Source: Pseudomonas sp. JAI120
GTDB taxonomy: Bacteria > Pseudomonadota > Gammaproteobacteria > Pseudomonadales > Pseudomonadaceae
Assembly: GCF_014207255.1 (NCBI RefSeq)
Contig: NZ_JACHCZ010000004.1
Span: 1-64,000 of the forward strand
Direction of reading: 5' to 3'
Length of the DNA stretch: 64,000 nt
Position numbers and translations under genes: made by a program. The notes beneath the pieces were generated by a model. The model was not told where the DNA came from. It worked only from the letters and a program-made list of their open reading frames with translations, and made no database searches. Position 1 is the first letter of the stretch; each line of letters begins with the position of its first letter. Shown piece after piece: positions 7,832-16,405 of the stretch.

Positions 7832-9190
7832 ATGCCTGCGACCCGTATCTGGTTAAAAACTCCCCTCGCGATTTTCACCGCCAACGACCTCGACGCCCGT
7901 GGCGGCCTGGTGCTGCAAGACGGAGTGATCAGCGAAGTGCTGGCACAGGGTCAGGAACCCGCACAGCCCTGCGCCCAAGTGTTCGATGCGCGTGAGCATG
8001 TGGTCCTGCCAGGGCTGATCAACACCCACCATCACTTCTATCAAACCCTGACCCGCGCCTGGGCGCCGGTAGTCAATCAGCCATTGTTTCCCTGGTTGAA
8101 AACCCTGTACCCGGTCTGGGCGCGACTGACTCCGGAAAAACTCGCCCTGGCGTCGAAGGTGGCACTCGCGGAGTTGCTGCTCTCGGGCTGCACCACGGCG
8201 GCAGACCACCACTATCTGTTCCCCGACGGCCTGGAAAACGCCATCGATGTGCAAGTCGACAGCGTGCGCGAGCTGGGCATGCGTGCCATGCTCACCCGCG
8301 GTTCCATGAGCCTGGGCGAAGCCGACGGCGGCCTGCCACCGCAACAGACGGTGCAACAGGGCCAGGTCATCCTCGACGACAGCCAGCGCCTGATCCGCGA
8401 ATACCACCAGCGCGGCGACGGTGCGCACATCCAGATTGCCCTGGCACCCTGCTCACCGTTTTCCGTCACCCCGCAAATCATGCAGGCCAGCGCCGAACTG
8501 GCCAACAGCCTGGATGTGCGCCTGCACACCCACCTGGCCGAAACCCTCGACGAAGAAGATTTCTGCCTGCAGCGCTTCGGCCTGCGCACGGTGGATTACT
8601 TGGACAGCGTCGGCTGGCTCGGCCCGCGCACCTGGCTGGCCCATGGCATTCACTTCAACCCGGATGAAATTGCGCGCCTTGGCGCCGCCGGTACGGGCAT
8701 CTGCCATTGCCCAAGTTCCAACATGCGCCTGGCCTCCGGCATCTGCCCGACCCTGGACCTGATCGCTGCCGGCGCGCCCATCGGCCTGGGTGTGGACGGT
8801 TCTGCCTCCAACGATGCGTCAAATATGATCCTTGAAACCCGCCAGGCCCTGTACATCCAGCGCCTGCGTTACGGCGCCGAAAAGATCACTCCCGAAGGCG
8901 TGCTGGGCTGGGCAACCAAAGGATCGGCGCAGCTACTGGGGCGTACGGATATTGGTGAATTGGCCGTAGGCAAACAGGCCGACCTGGCGCTGTTCAAACT
9001 GGATGAACTGCGCTTCTCCGGCAGCCATGATCCGATCTCCGCACTGCTGCTGTGCGGCGCGGATCGGGCGGACCGGGTGATGATCGGCGGCAAATGGCGG
9101 ATCATCGATGGGCAGGTGGAAGGCCTGGACCTGAAAGGCTTGATCGCCGATCACAGCCAGGCGGCGCGGCAACTGATCGCCGGAACCTGA
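7832..9190 (+). CDS. 8-oxoguanine deaminase (amidohydrolase family)
   Basis: This 452-residue amidohydrolase has the N-terminal metal site HTHHHF (H66 and H68), HTHLAET near 231, AHGIHF near 270 and a catalytic aspartate in GVDGS near 319. The overall sequence fits the PA0142 group shown to convert 8-oxoguanine to uric acid, rather than guanine deaminase or cytosine deaminase. It would detoxify or salvage oxidised guanine. AGAGGAG precedes the ATG by about 9 nt. The nearby urate/xanthine-type permease and adenine deaminase make a coherent purine salvage neighbourhood. Distinguishing it from an isoguanine or chlorohydrolase-like paralogue would need a tree. Confidence 0.85.
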   Translation: MPATRIWLKTPLAIFTANDLDARGGLVLQDGVISEVLAQGQEPAQPCAQVFDAREHVVLPGLINTHHHFYQTLTRAWAPVVNQPLFPWLKTLYPVWARLTPEKLALASKVALAELLLSGCTTAADHHYLFPDGLENAIDVQVDSVRELGMRAMLTRGSMSLGEADGGLPPQQTVQQGQVILDDSQRLIREYHQRGDGAHIQIALAPCSPFSVTPQIMQASAELANSLDVRLHTHLAETLDEEDFCLQRFGLRTVDYLDSVGWLGPRTWLAHGIHFNPDEIARLGAAGTGICHCPSSNMRLASGICPTLDLIAAGAPIGLGVDGSASNDASNMILETRQALYIQRLRYGAEKITPEGVLGWATKGSAQLLGRTDIGELAVGKQADLALFKLDELRFSGSHDPISALLLCGADRADRVMIGGKWRIIDGQVEGLDLKGLIADHSQAARQLIAGT

Positions 9191-9206
9191 GTCAAACACC
9201 GGTCAA

Positions 9207-9238
9207 AATGTGGGAGAGGGCTTGCCCCCTCCCACATT
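9207..9238. repeat. Single REP palindrome
   Basis: AATGTGGGAG and CTCCCACATT bound a GC-rich hairpin in the gap between the convergent deaminase and chaA genes. It is the short, single form of the REP family seen elsewhere in the window and may also act as a bidirectional terminator. Confidence 0.85.
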
Positions 9239-9252
9239 GGAGTGCGCGGTGC

Positions 9253-10344
9253 TTACAAACCCAACAGCGACAACATGATAAAGGTCGCAAACAACACAAA
9301 ATGGGTCATCCCCTCGATAGCATTGGTTTCGCCGTCGTTGAGGTTGATCGCGCTGACAATCAACGTGATCAACACCATCACCGTTTGCACCGGCGTCATC
9401 GCCATCTGGAACGGCTGGCCGGTGTAGAGCGCCATGGCTTCCATCACCGGCACCGTCAGGATCACCGTCGACAACGACGCGCCCAGGGCAATGTTCACCA
9501 CCGACTGCATGCGGTTGGCCAGCGCCGCACGCAAGGCCGTCAGAATCTCCGGTGCCGCCGAAATAGCCGCCACCACGATCGCCGTGATCACCGGCGGTGC
9601 GCCCGTGCCTTCCAGGCCCAGGTCGAGGGTCTTGGACATCACCTCGGCCAGCGCACCAATCACAATCACACCGAACACCAGAGTACCGATGGAAAACGCC
9701 AGGTTCACCGGCGGCGACGCGTCTTCCTCAGGAAGTTTCTTGCGGCGCTTTTCCGGGTAGCTATAGCTGAAGAAATAACTGTGCGGCCCCACCTGCATGC
9801 GCAGGAACAAGGTGTAGAGCACCACCATCGCGCCGATGGTGAAGGCCGAGTAAATTTTCCAGTCGGCTTCGGGGATAAACTCCGGCACCACCATCGACAC
9901 GCCCATGGCGGTCAGGATCATTACGCTGTAGGTACGTGCCGAATCATCATTGTAGGACTGTTCGCCATGCTTGATGCCGCCCATCAACGCTGCCAGACCG
10001 AGGATGCCGTTGATATCGAGCATCACCGCCGAATAAATGGTGTCGCGCACCAAGGTGGGTGACGGCTCGTTGCTCATCATGATCGCCAGGATCACCACCT
10101 CCACCAGCACGGCGGCGAGGGTCAGGATCATGGTGCCGTAGGGGTCGCCGACCTTTTCTGCGAGTTGCTCGGCGTGGTGGGCCACACGCATCGATGCCAC
10201 CACGATAAAACCGATCAACACCACGCCGGCCAACAACGCCACCATTTGCCCGCTGTGCAGCATCCAGTGCTCCAACGGGTAGGCGGCGATGGCGGCAATC
10301 AGCGCCAGCAACATGAATTTTTCTTGCTTGAGGGATGTGAGCAT
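9253..10344 (-). CDS. chaA: Calcium:proton antiporter (ChaA type)
   Basis: This 363-residue CaCA-superfamily membrane protein has two homologous halves with acidic helices: VEVVILAIMM near residue 80 and SAAPEILTALRAALANRMQS near 264. The E-x-x-x motifs in these helices bind the exchanged cation. A charged, hydrophilic loop (PEKRRKKLPEED) near residue 197 separates the halves. The family exports Ca2+, and in E. coli also Na+ or K+, in exchange for protons at alkaline pH. It is convergent with the 8-oxoguanine deaminase gene and divergent from the adenine deaminase gene. Confidence 0.88.
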   Translation of the reverse strand: MLTSLKQEKFMLLALIAAIAAYPLEHWMLHSGQMVALLAGVVLIGFIVVASMRVAHHAEQLAEKVGDPYGTMILTLAAVLVEVVILAIMMSNEPSPTLVRDTIYSAVMLDINGILGLAALMGGIKHGEQSYNDDSARTYSVMILTAMGVSMVVPEFIPEADWKIYSAFTIGAMVVLYTLFLRMQVGPHSYFFSYSYPEKRRKKLPEEDASPPVNLAFSIGTLVFGVIVIGALAEVMSKTLDLGLEGTGAPPVITAIVVAAISAAPEILTALRAALANRMQSVVNIALGASLSTVILTVPVMEAMALYTGQPFQMAMTPVQTVMVLITLIVSAINLNDGETNAIEGMTHFVLFATFIMLSLLGL

Positions 10345-10423
10345 TCCGGGCCTTTTAGTACGGCAAATCAGTCATTGATGGGGTACAGACTGCGCCAAGC
10401 CGCTAACGTTTCGTTACACCTTA

Positions 10424-10446
10424 GTTCACACGGTCCTTGCGTGAAC
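10424..10446. promoter_or_regulatory. Palindrome in the chaA/adenine deaminase divergent promoter region
   Basis: GTTCAC (10424-10429) and GTGAAC (10441-10446) form a symmetric site with an 11-bp spacer in the 194-bp gap between the two divergent starts. The geometry would suit a dimeric regulator. No regulator can be named from the sequence. Confidence 0.35.
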
Positions 10447-10538
10447 AAATCGAATACTCTCCTGCTGGTCAGGTTTTGCCGATTATTTCAGCCATGGCCT
10501 GTAGAATGCCGCCATTGCACCTGATGAGAATTTAGAAA

Positions 10539-11492
10539 ATGTACGATTGGCTCAACGCCCTGCCCAAGGCTGAATTGCACCTGCACCTGGAGGGCTCGCT
10601 GGAGCCTGAGCTGCTGTTCGCCCTGGCTGAGCGCAACAAGATCGCGCTGCCGTGGAACGACGTCGAAACCCTGCGCAAGGCCTATGCCTTCAACAACCTG
10701 CAAGAGTTTCTCGACCTGTATTACAAGGGCGCCGATGTGCTGCGCACCTCCCAGGACTTCTACGACCTGACCTGGGCCTACCTGCTGCGCTGCAAAGCCC
10801 AGAACGTGATCCACACCGAACCCTTCTTCGACCCGCAAACCCACACCGACCGTGGAGTGCCGTTCGAAGTGGTGCTCAACGGCATCGCCGCCGCGCTCAA
10901 AGATGGTGAGCAGCAGCTGGGCATCACCAGCGGTTTGATCCTCAGCTTCCTGCGTCACCTGAGCGAAGCCGAAGCCGAGAAAACCCTCGACCAGGCACTG
11001 CCGTTCCGTGACGCGTTCGTGGCCGTGGGCCTGGACAGTTCGGAAATGGGTCATCCGCCGAGCAAGTTCCAGCGTGTGTTCGACCGTGCCCGACACGAAG
11101 GCTTCCTCACCGTCGCCCACGCCGGCGAAGAAGGTCCGCCCGAGTACATCTGGGAAGCCATCGACCTGCTGAAAATCCAGCGTATCGACCATGGCGTACG
11201 CGCCATCGAAGACGAGCGCCTGATGCAGCGCATCATCGACGAGCAGATCCCGTTGACCGTTTGCCCGCTTTCCAACACCAAGCTCTGCGTGTTCGACGAC
11301 ATGGCCCAGCACAACATCCTCGACATGCTCGAACGTGGCGTGAAGGTAACGGTGAACTCGGATGACCCGGCGTACTTCGGCGGCTATGTCACCGAAAACT
11401 TCCACGCGCTGTACACCTCGCTGGGCATGACCCAGGACCAGGCCAAACGCCTGGCGCAGAACAGCCTGGATGCGCGCCTGGTAAAACCCTGA
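10539..11492 (+). CDS. Adenine deaminase (adenosine deaminase-like fold)
   Basis: This 317-residue member of the adenosine/AMP deaminase family has metal-binding ELHLHLEGS (H14, H16), VAHAGEEG near 193, RIDHG near 217 and NSDDPAYF near 273. Proteins of this length and sequence in Pseudomonas (the PA0148 group) deaminate adenine to hypoxanthine although many databases label them add, adenosine deaminase. The C-terminus is shorter than in true adenosine deaminases. It follows a 194-bp divergent promoter region shared with chaA. The inverted repeat just downstream probably ends transcription. Confidence 0.88.
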   Translation: MYDWLNALPKAELHLHLEGSLEPELLFALAERNKIALPWNDVETLRKAYAFNNLQEFLDLYYKGADVLRTSQDFYDLTWAYLLRCKAQNVIHTEPFFDPQTHTDRGVPFEVVLNGIAAALKDGEQQLGITSGLILSFLRHLSEAEAEKTLDQALPFRDAFVAVGLDSSEMGHPPSKFQRVFDRARHEGFLTVAHAGEEGPPEYIWEAIDLLKIQRIDHGVRAIEDERLMQRIIDEQIPLTVCPLSNTKLCVFDDMAQHNILDMLERGVKVTVNSDDPAYFGGYVTENFHALYTSLGMTQDQAKRLAQNSLDARLVKP

Positions 11493-11504
11493 CTGCACGC
11501 AATG

Positions 11505-11552
11505 TCATCATCGCCAGGTCCATGGAATCGAAAAAATCCAGGGCGATGATGA
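11505..11552. repeat. 11-bp inverted repeat between convergent genes
   Basis: TCATCATCGCC (11505-11515) pairs perfectly with GGCGATGATGA (11542-11552). The 26-nt interior contains a run of six A. It lies between the convergent adenine deaminase and ArsR-type genes and is probably a transcription-end structure, although no T-run directly follows either arm. Confidence 0.5.
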
Positions 11553-11581
11553 TAAGGAGTACGCGGCGGTAACCGTCGGCG

Positions 11582-12277
11582 CTAGGGTTGTTCGGACATG
11601 GCCAATCGGGCGATTTCTGCCAGCCCGTTATCGTTGAGCTGCACCGCCCGGGACTCGTTGACCAGGCTGATCCAGTTCGATTGCAGGAACAGCTGCAACA
11701 GCCCCGCACCCAGCGCGCCGCCCAGGTGCGGTTGCCGCTGGCTCCAATCGAAGCAGTCGCACACCAGTGGCGACGCCAGCGCCTGGGTGTAAATACCCAG
11801 GCCCGCCAAGTGCCGTGCGCCCTTGACCGTGACTTCAATGCGTTGTTCATGACGCTCGATCCACCCCGCCGCCAACATCCGCTCATACAGCTGCGCCGCC
11901 ACTTCGCCGCCGAGGTGGCCCTGGCACAGCCGCGCATGTCGCAACAGTGGCGGCGCCACCAACACCGGCGGTGAAGCATGCGGTGCGCTACGTGCTGCGC
12001 TGGCCAGGGTCGTACTGGCCAAGGCATCGATGGCGACGCTGACATCGGCAGCCGCCACGCGGAACAGTCGCTTGCCACGCCCGCCCTCGGTACGCAGCAA
12101 GCCACTCCCCGTCAGTCGTGCCAGATGAGCATTGGCCGAGGCGGGTGACAGCCCGGCAAGCGTTGCCAATTCCTCCGAGGACTTGGCCGAGCCGTCCATC
12201 AGGGACCAGAGCATGGCGGTGCGTTTGGGCTCGGCGAGCAAGCTGGCGATCTGACTGATGCATGGTGCTTCTTCCAT
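11582..12277 (-). CDS. ArsR-type winged-helix regulator with C-terminal Cys-Asp-Trp domain
   Basis: This 231-residue protein has an N-terminal ArsR-like winged helix (about residues 5-80, with SSEELATLAGLSPASANAHL). The C-terminal half ends in CDCFDWSQRQPHLGGALG, a motif common to a subgroup of ArsR-like proteins whose ligand is not known to me. The ATG at 12277 has AGGGAG with 7-nt spacing, so the longer frame opening near 12526 is rejected. It may autoregulate, and no partner gene is adjacent on the same strand within 130 bp. The cysteine pair could bind metal or sense redox, which is speculation. Confidence 0.82.
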   Translation of the reverse strand: MEEAPCISQIASLLAEPKRTAMLWSLMDGSAKSSEELATLAGLSPASANAHLARLTGSGLLRTEGGRGKRLFRVAAADVSVAIDALASTTLASAARSAPHASPPVLVAPPLLRHARLCQGHLGGEVAAQLYERMLAAGWIERHEQRIEVTVKGARHLAGLGIYTQALASPLVCDCFDWSQRQPHLGGALGAGLLQLFLQSNWISLVNESRAVQLNDNGLAEIARLAMSEQP

Positions 12278-12414
12278 CGATTCACTCCCTATCGAATTAT
12301 TTTTCTGATGCGGTGGGCGCCAAAGTATAGGTGCGTAAACCAGCGGTTCCGCGGTGTCTGACAGCGTGAGTAGGGACAGGAGCTGAGTGAAATTTCCTTG
12401 TCTGATGGAGGCTA

Positions 12415-13341
12415 TTACGTCGTACACAATCGATACGGCAATTGAGCGGTCAATATCGCACAGCGCGACACGAGCATTTCCCGCAGCAGGTTGATAGGTT
12501 TGCTCAACTGGGCCCGGTGGGCGCACAGCAAATTGAGCGGTGTGCGCTCGCCACGCAACTCAGGCAAGACCAGGCGCAAGCGCCCGGCCAGTACATCGGT
12601 GCTCACATCCAGCCAGGATTTGTAGGCAATGCCCACGCCCGCCACCGCCCAGCGGCGCACCACATCGGCATCATCGCTGAAGCGGTCGCCACTGACTGTG
12701 AGGCTGATTTCACGTTTGCCATCGTGAAAGGTCCAGTGGTCATGGACTCGGCTGCCAAGCATGTAAAGCAAGCAATTGTGCTGGGCCAATTGCTCCAGGT
12801 GTCGCGGCTCGCCATAACGCGCGAGGTAGCTGGGGGCTGCGCATAACACACGAACGTTGTGCGGCGCGACGGGCAGGGCGATCAGACTCGAGTCTTCGGG
12901 TTCGCCATAGCGCAGGGCAATGTCCACCGGCTGGCGGAACAGGTCGGCAATCCGATCACCCAACAGCAGGCGTACGGTGAGTTGCGGGTACTCGTACTGA
13001 AATTCGTCCAGCCAGGGCAGTAATTGGTTGCGGCCGAAATCCGAAGGGGCCGAGAGTTGCAATACCCCGCTGACATGGTCCTGACCACTGGCCAATAAGC
13101 GCCGTCCTTCGTCCAGGGAACTCAGCGCAGCGCGGGCATATTGCAGGAAGCCTTCACCTTCGGCGGTAAGGCGCAGGCTGCGGGTGGAGCGCGCCAGCAG
13201 ACGCGCGCCCAATTGCTGTTCGATGCGCTTGAGCGCCGCACTGGCCACGGCGGGCGACAGGTCCATCACCCGCGCCGCCGCCGACAAACTGCCCAGGTCC
13301 GCCGCGCGTACAAACAACTGCAAATCGTCAAAACGCAGCAT
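12415..13341 (-). CDS. LysR-type regulator (CrgA-like)
   Basis: This 308-residue LysR-type regulator has an N-terminal winged helix (about 5-65, LSAAARVMDLSPAVASAALK) and a substrate-binding domain containing PSDFGRNQLLPWL, as in the CrgA subgroup. It is divergent from the monooxygenase-like and quinone-oxidoreductase-like genes, with 115 bp between starts. That arrangement is common for LysR genes controlling quinone or aldehyde stress enzymes, so those two genes are the likely targets. The effector is unknown. Confidence 0.88.
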   Translation of the reverse strand: MLRFDDLQLFVRAADLGSLSAAARVMDLSPAVASAALKRIEQQLGARLLARSTRSLRLTAEGEGFLQYARAALSSLDEGRRLLASGQDHVSGVLQLSAPSDFGRNQLLPWLDEFQYEYPQLTVRLLLGDRIADLFRQPVDIALRYGEPEDSSLIALPVAPHNVRVLCAAPSYLARYGEPRHLEQLAQHNCLLYMLGSRVHDHWTFHDGKREISLTVSGDRFSDDADVVRRWAVAGVGIAYKSWLDVSTDVLAGRLRLVLPELRGERTPLNLLCAHRAQLSKPINLLREMLVSRCAILTAQLPYRLCTT

Positions 13342-13456
13342 TCACCCACCCATTATCAAAATATTATTGAAACAGCGTGCTGTTTTAGCCGCTTTTATCT
13401 TGCAGGGAAATGGCCAATCATCTACCCATCCCGTTATCACGTGTCTGGAGTTGAAT

Positions 13457-13750
13457 ATGTCCACAGCCTTTAACGTCATCGCCACGCTGATCGCCAAACC
13501 TGGCCAACAGGCCACCTTGGAGCCGCTGCTGCGCGACTTGCTGGAACCCACGCGTCTTGAAGCCGGCTGCGAGCAATACGACCTGCACCAGGATCTGCAG
13601 CACCCGGAGACCTTCTACATGCTCGAACGCTGGAGCGATGACGCAGCACTGGCCGACCACGACCAGAGCGCGCATATCCAAAGTTTTCGCGCTAAAGCCG
13701 CTGATGTCATCGAACACTTCGAACTCAAGCGCCTGAAGTTTCTCGCCTGA
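13457..13750 (+). CDS. Antibiotic-biosynthesis-monooxygenase-fold protein
   Basis: This 97-residue protein has the ABM-type ferredoxin-like fold: TLIAKPGQQATLEPLLRDLL at the start, the GCEQYDLHQD strand, and FYMLERW near residue 53. Relatives such as YgiN act as quinol monooxygenases or as small stress proteins. The ATG at 13457 has GGAG 7 nt upstream. It is followed after 24 nt by an oxidoreductase gene, and both lie opposite a LysR gene, so a small quinone or electrophile detoxification operon is plausible. Confidence 0.85.
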   Translation: MSTAFNVIATLIAKPGQQATLEPLLRDLLEPTRLEAGCEQYDLHQDLQHPETFYMLERWSDDAALADHDQSAHIQSFRAKAADVIEHFELKRLKFLA

Positions 13751-13774
13751 TCACCGCCTTTTTCCGGAGCCCCC

Positions 13775-14788
13775 ATGAAAGCCATTGCCTACTACGCATC
13801 ACTGCCGATCAACGATGAAAAATCCCTGCAAGACATCCAGCTGCCGGAGCCCGTTGCCGGTCCCCGCGACTTGCTGGTGGAAGTCAAAGCCATCTCGGTC
13901 AACCCGGTGGACACCAAGGTGCGCCAGAACGTCGCCCCCGAAAACGGCGCGGCCAAAGTGCTGGGCTGGGACGTGGCCGGTGTGGTCAAGGCCGTCGGCA
14001 GCGAAGTGAGCCTGTTCAAAGTCGGCGACAAGGTGTTCTACGCGGGTTCCCTGATACGCCCAGGCGCTAACAGCGAACTGCACACCGTCGATGAGCGCAT
14101 TGTCGGCCACATGCCCAAGAGCCTGGGCTATGCCGAAGCCGCCGCGCTGCCGCTGACCGCCATCACCGCCTGGGAGCTGCTATTCGAACGCCTGCAAGTG
14201 CGTGAAGGTAAAGAGGCTGAAGGCCAGAGCCTGCTCATTGTCGGCGCCGCCGGTGGTGTGGGTTCGATCCTGACCCAACTGGCCAGCCAGCTCACCGCAC
14301 TGACGGTGATCGGCACCGCCTCGCGCCCGGAAACCCAGGAATGGACCAAGGCACTCGGCGCCGACCTGGTGATCGACCACAGCCAACCGCTGAGCGAAGC
14401 GTTGAAACAAGCCGGCCACCCGCAGGTAACCCACGTCGCCAGCCTGACCCAAACCGAGCATCACCTGGACCAACTGGTCGAAGCGCTGCAACCCCAAGGC
14501 AAGCTGGCGCTGATCGACGACCCCAAGGCGCTGGACGTGAGCAAACTCAAGCGCAAGAGCCTGTCACTGCATTGGGAGTTCATGTACACGCGCTCGATGT
14601 TCGAGACGCCGGACATGATCGAGCAGCACAACCTGCTCAATCGCGTGGCCGAACTGATCGACGCCGGCACCTTGAAAACCACGCTGGGCGAGCACTTCGG
14701 TGTGATCAATGCGGCGAACCTGCGCCGTGCCCATGCGCTGCTGGAAAGCGGCAAGGCCAAGGGCAAGATCGTGCTGGAAGGGTTCTGA
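13775..14788 (+). CDS. Zinc-type alcohol dehydrogenase-like (quinone oxidoreductase) protein
   Basis: This 337-residue MDR-superfamily enzyme has an N-terminal GroES-like domain (SVNPVDTKVR, GWDVAGVV) and a Rossmann domain with VGAAGGVGSILTQLA near residue 154. Cysteine zinc ligands of true alcohol dehydrogenases are absent, as in the zeta-crystallin/QOR group, so it is likely an NADPH-dependent quinone or enone reductase. It forms a two-gene unit with the ABM-fold gene 24 nt upstream, probably under the divergent LysR regulator. Confidence 0.87.
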   Translation: MKAIAYYASLPINDEKSLQDIQLPEPVAGPRDLLVEVKAISVNPVDTKVRQNVAPENGAAKVLGWDVAGVVKAVGSEVSLFKVGDKVFYAGSLIRPGANSELHTVDERIVGHMPKSLGYAEAAALPLTAITAWELLFERLQVREGKEAEGQSLLIVGAAGGVGSILTQLASQLTALTVIGTASRPETQEWTKALGADLVIDHSQPLSEALKQAGHPQVTHVASLTQTEHHLDQLVEALQPQGKLALIDDPKALDVSKLKRKSLSLHWEFMYTRSMFETPDMIEQHNLLNRVAELIDAGTLKTTLGEHFGVINAANLRRAHALLESGKAKGKIVLEGF

Positions 14789-14935
14789 AGATAACGTCTG
14801 TCAGTGTCGTCCGTTATTCGTGTGAGTGATGGACGACACCACTAGTCAGAGAGTTGATCTTTGTCATATTTGTGAGCGTATTCGGGTTTATATTGGCCGC
14901 CTTTGCCACGATTCTTTTACGTGAGGAAGTCAGCA

Positions 14936-15118
14936 ATGAAAATCCTGATAAAAGCGTTAGCAAAATCCCCAGGAAACAAATGGCAGGTTCGTCTCGACGG
15001 CGATGCGTTCACCTTCCGCAGCGAGGCCGAGGCCCGCGCCTTTGCCGATACCCTGCAAGCCCGTATCCGGGCCCCCCACCGTTTCCCACTCAGCCAGCAA
15101 CGCTCCGCCGCTGGCTGA
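14936..15118 (+). CDS. Small basic hypothetical protein, 60 residues
   Basis: The ATG at 14936 is preceded by GAGGAAG with proper spacing, and the 60-residue product has the pattern KWQVRLDGDAFTFRSEAEAR, an alternating strand-helix arrangement resembling small double-stranded beta-alpha proteins such as DUF2188. No membrane segment or signal peptide is seen. It is convergent with the Bcr/CflA gene, whose stop is only 8 nt away. I do not recognise a function. The gene is too short for certainty, but the ribosome-binding site supports it. Confidence 0.6.
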   Translation: MKILIKALAKSPGNKWQVRLDGDAFTFRSEAEARAFADTLQARIRAPHRFPLSQQRSAAG

Positions 15119-15126
15119 CCTGCATT

Positions 15127-16320
15127 TCAGCCCTGCGCCTGCGTGGCCCTTGCCCGTTGCAGGCGCTGGGTCGACATCGCAATCGTCACCGCCAACACCC
15201 CGCACAAGCTGATGACCATCGCCATCGGCATCGCCGTGCCGTCGTGCAGCACGCCCACCAACGAAGCCGCCCCTGCCGCCACACCAAACTGAATGCAACC
15301 GAGCAAGGCCGACGCACTGCCGGCCCGGGCGCCCTGCCCGCTCATGGCGCAGGCCGAGGTGTTGGGCAGAATGCAGCCCAGGCTGGCGATACAGATGAAC
15401 AGCGGTACCAGCAACGGCCATAGAGCATCGGTGCGCAAGGCCGCGATGCCCAGCAGTGACAGCGCTGCCAGCAGATAAACCCACACCGTACGCGACAGCA
15501 GAAACGCCGGGCCACGTTTGGCCAGCAGCCGCGCGTTAACCTGTGCAACCAGGATGAAGCCGGCGGCGTTGGAGCCGAACAGCCAGCCGTAATGCTCAGC
15601 GGGCACGCCATAGAGTTTGATAAATACGAACGGGGAGCCGGCGATATAGGCAAACATCCCGGCAATCGAAATGCCCCCGGTCAGGGCGTAACCGAGGTAG
15701 ACCCGGTCTGATAACAGCGCGCCGTAGCGGCGTAGCGACCCGGACAAGGGCTGACGCGGCTGATGGGCCGGAAAGGTCTCCGGCAAACCGACCGCCACGG
15801 CGATCGCCGCCATCACGCTGAAGATCGACAGCGCGAGGAAAATCGACTGCCAGCCCCACAACCCGACCATCACACCACCCGCCAATGGCGCCAGGATCGG
15901 CGCCAGGCCGGTCACCAGCATCAGTTGCGAGTACACCTTGGCCGAGCCCACCGCATCACATTTGTCACTGACCACTGCACGGGAAATCACCATGCCTGCG
16001 CAACCGCCCAGGGCCTGCACGAAGCGTGCGCCAATCAGCCACTCCAGGGAGGGCGCGTACGCGCAGGCAAAGGACGCCAGGGTAAACAGGGTCACGCCGC
16101 TGAGCAGCGGGCCGCGCCGACCGAAGCGGTCCGCCAGCGGGCCGTAGATCAACTGGCCGATGGCCAAGCCAGCGAAATACACCGCCAGGGTCAACTGGAT
16201 ATGTTTTTCGTCGGTCCCGAAGGCCGTCGCCATGGCAGGAAAGCCCGGCAGATAGAAGTCGATCGCCAACGGCGCGAAGGCGCTCAAGGCACCCAGAATC
16301 AGGATTATGCGAAGGTTCAT
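15127..16320 (-). CDS. Bcr/CflA-family multidrug efflux MFS transporter
   Basis: This 397-residue drug:proton antiporter has 12 predicted membrane segments. It carries AIDFYLPGFPAM in the first segment and the MFS motif GPLADRFGRRGPLL near residue 61, both characteristic of the Bcr/CflA group that exports bicyclomycin, chloramphenicol and other compounds. It is inner-membrane and probably single-gene. The messenger leader forms a hairpin (16324-16370) whose 3' arm lies 3 nt before the ATG and covers the only Shine-Dalgarno-like bases. Confidence 0.9.
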   Translation of the reverse strand: MNLRIILILGALSAFAPLAIDFYLPGFPAMATAFGTDEKHIQLTLAVYFAGLAIGQLIYGPLADRFGRRGPLLSGVTLFTLASFACAYAPSLEWLIGARFVQALGGCAGMVISRAVVSDKCDAVGSAKVYSQLMLVTGLAPILAPLAGGVMVGLWGWQSIFLALSIFSVMAAIAVAVGLPETFPAHQPRQPLSGSLRRYGALLSDRVYLGYALTGGISIAGMFAYIAGSPFVFIKLYGVPAEHYGWLFGSNAAGFILVAQVNARLLAKRGPAFLLSRTVWVYLLAALSLLGIAALRTDALWPLLVPLFICIASLGCILPNTSACAMSGQGARAGSASALLGCIQFGVAAGAASLVGVLHDGTAMPMAMVISLCGVLAVTIAMSTQRLQRARATQAQG

Positions 16321-16323
16321 CAG

Positions 16324-16370
16324 GCACCCAAGTGTGTCGGCAGCCCGACAGTTTAGCCGCGCTTGGGTGC
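16324..16370 (-). promoter_or_regulatory. Leader hairpin covering the start of the Bcr/CflA gene
   Basis: On the minus strand GCACCCAAG (16370-16362) pairs with CTTGGGTGC (16332-16324). A second stem, TGTCGG/CCGACA, lies within the loop (16335-16350). The 3' arm holds GGGTG, the only ribosome-binding-like bases before the ATG at 16320. It may be a translational control hairpin, or an operator of the same symmetry. Confidence 0.45.
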
Positions 16371-16405
16371 ATTGAATACGATAGCTCGCTAACTATTTGA
16401 ATGGG

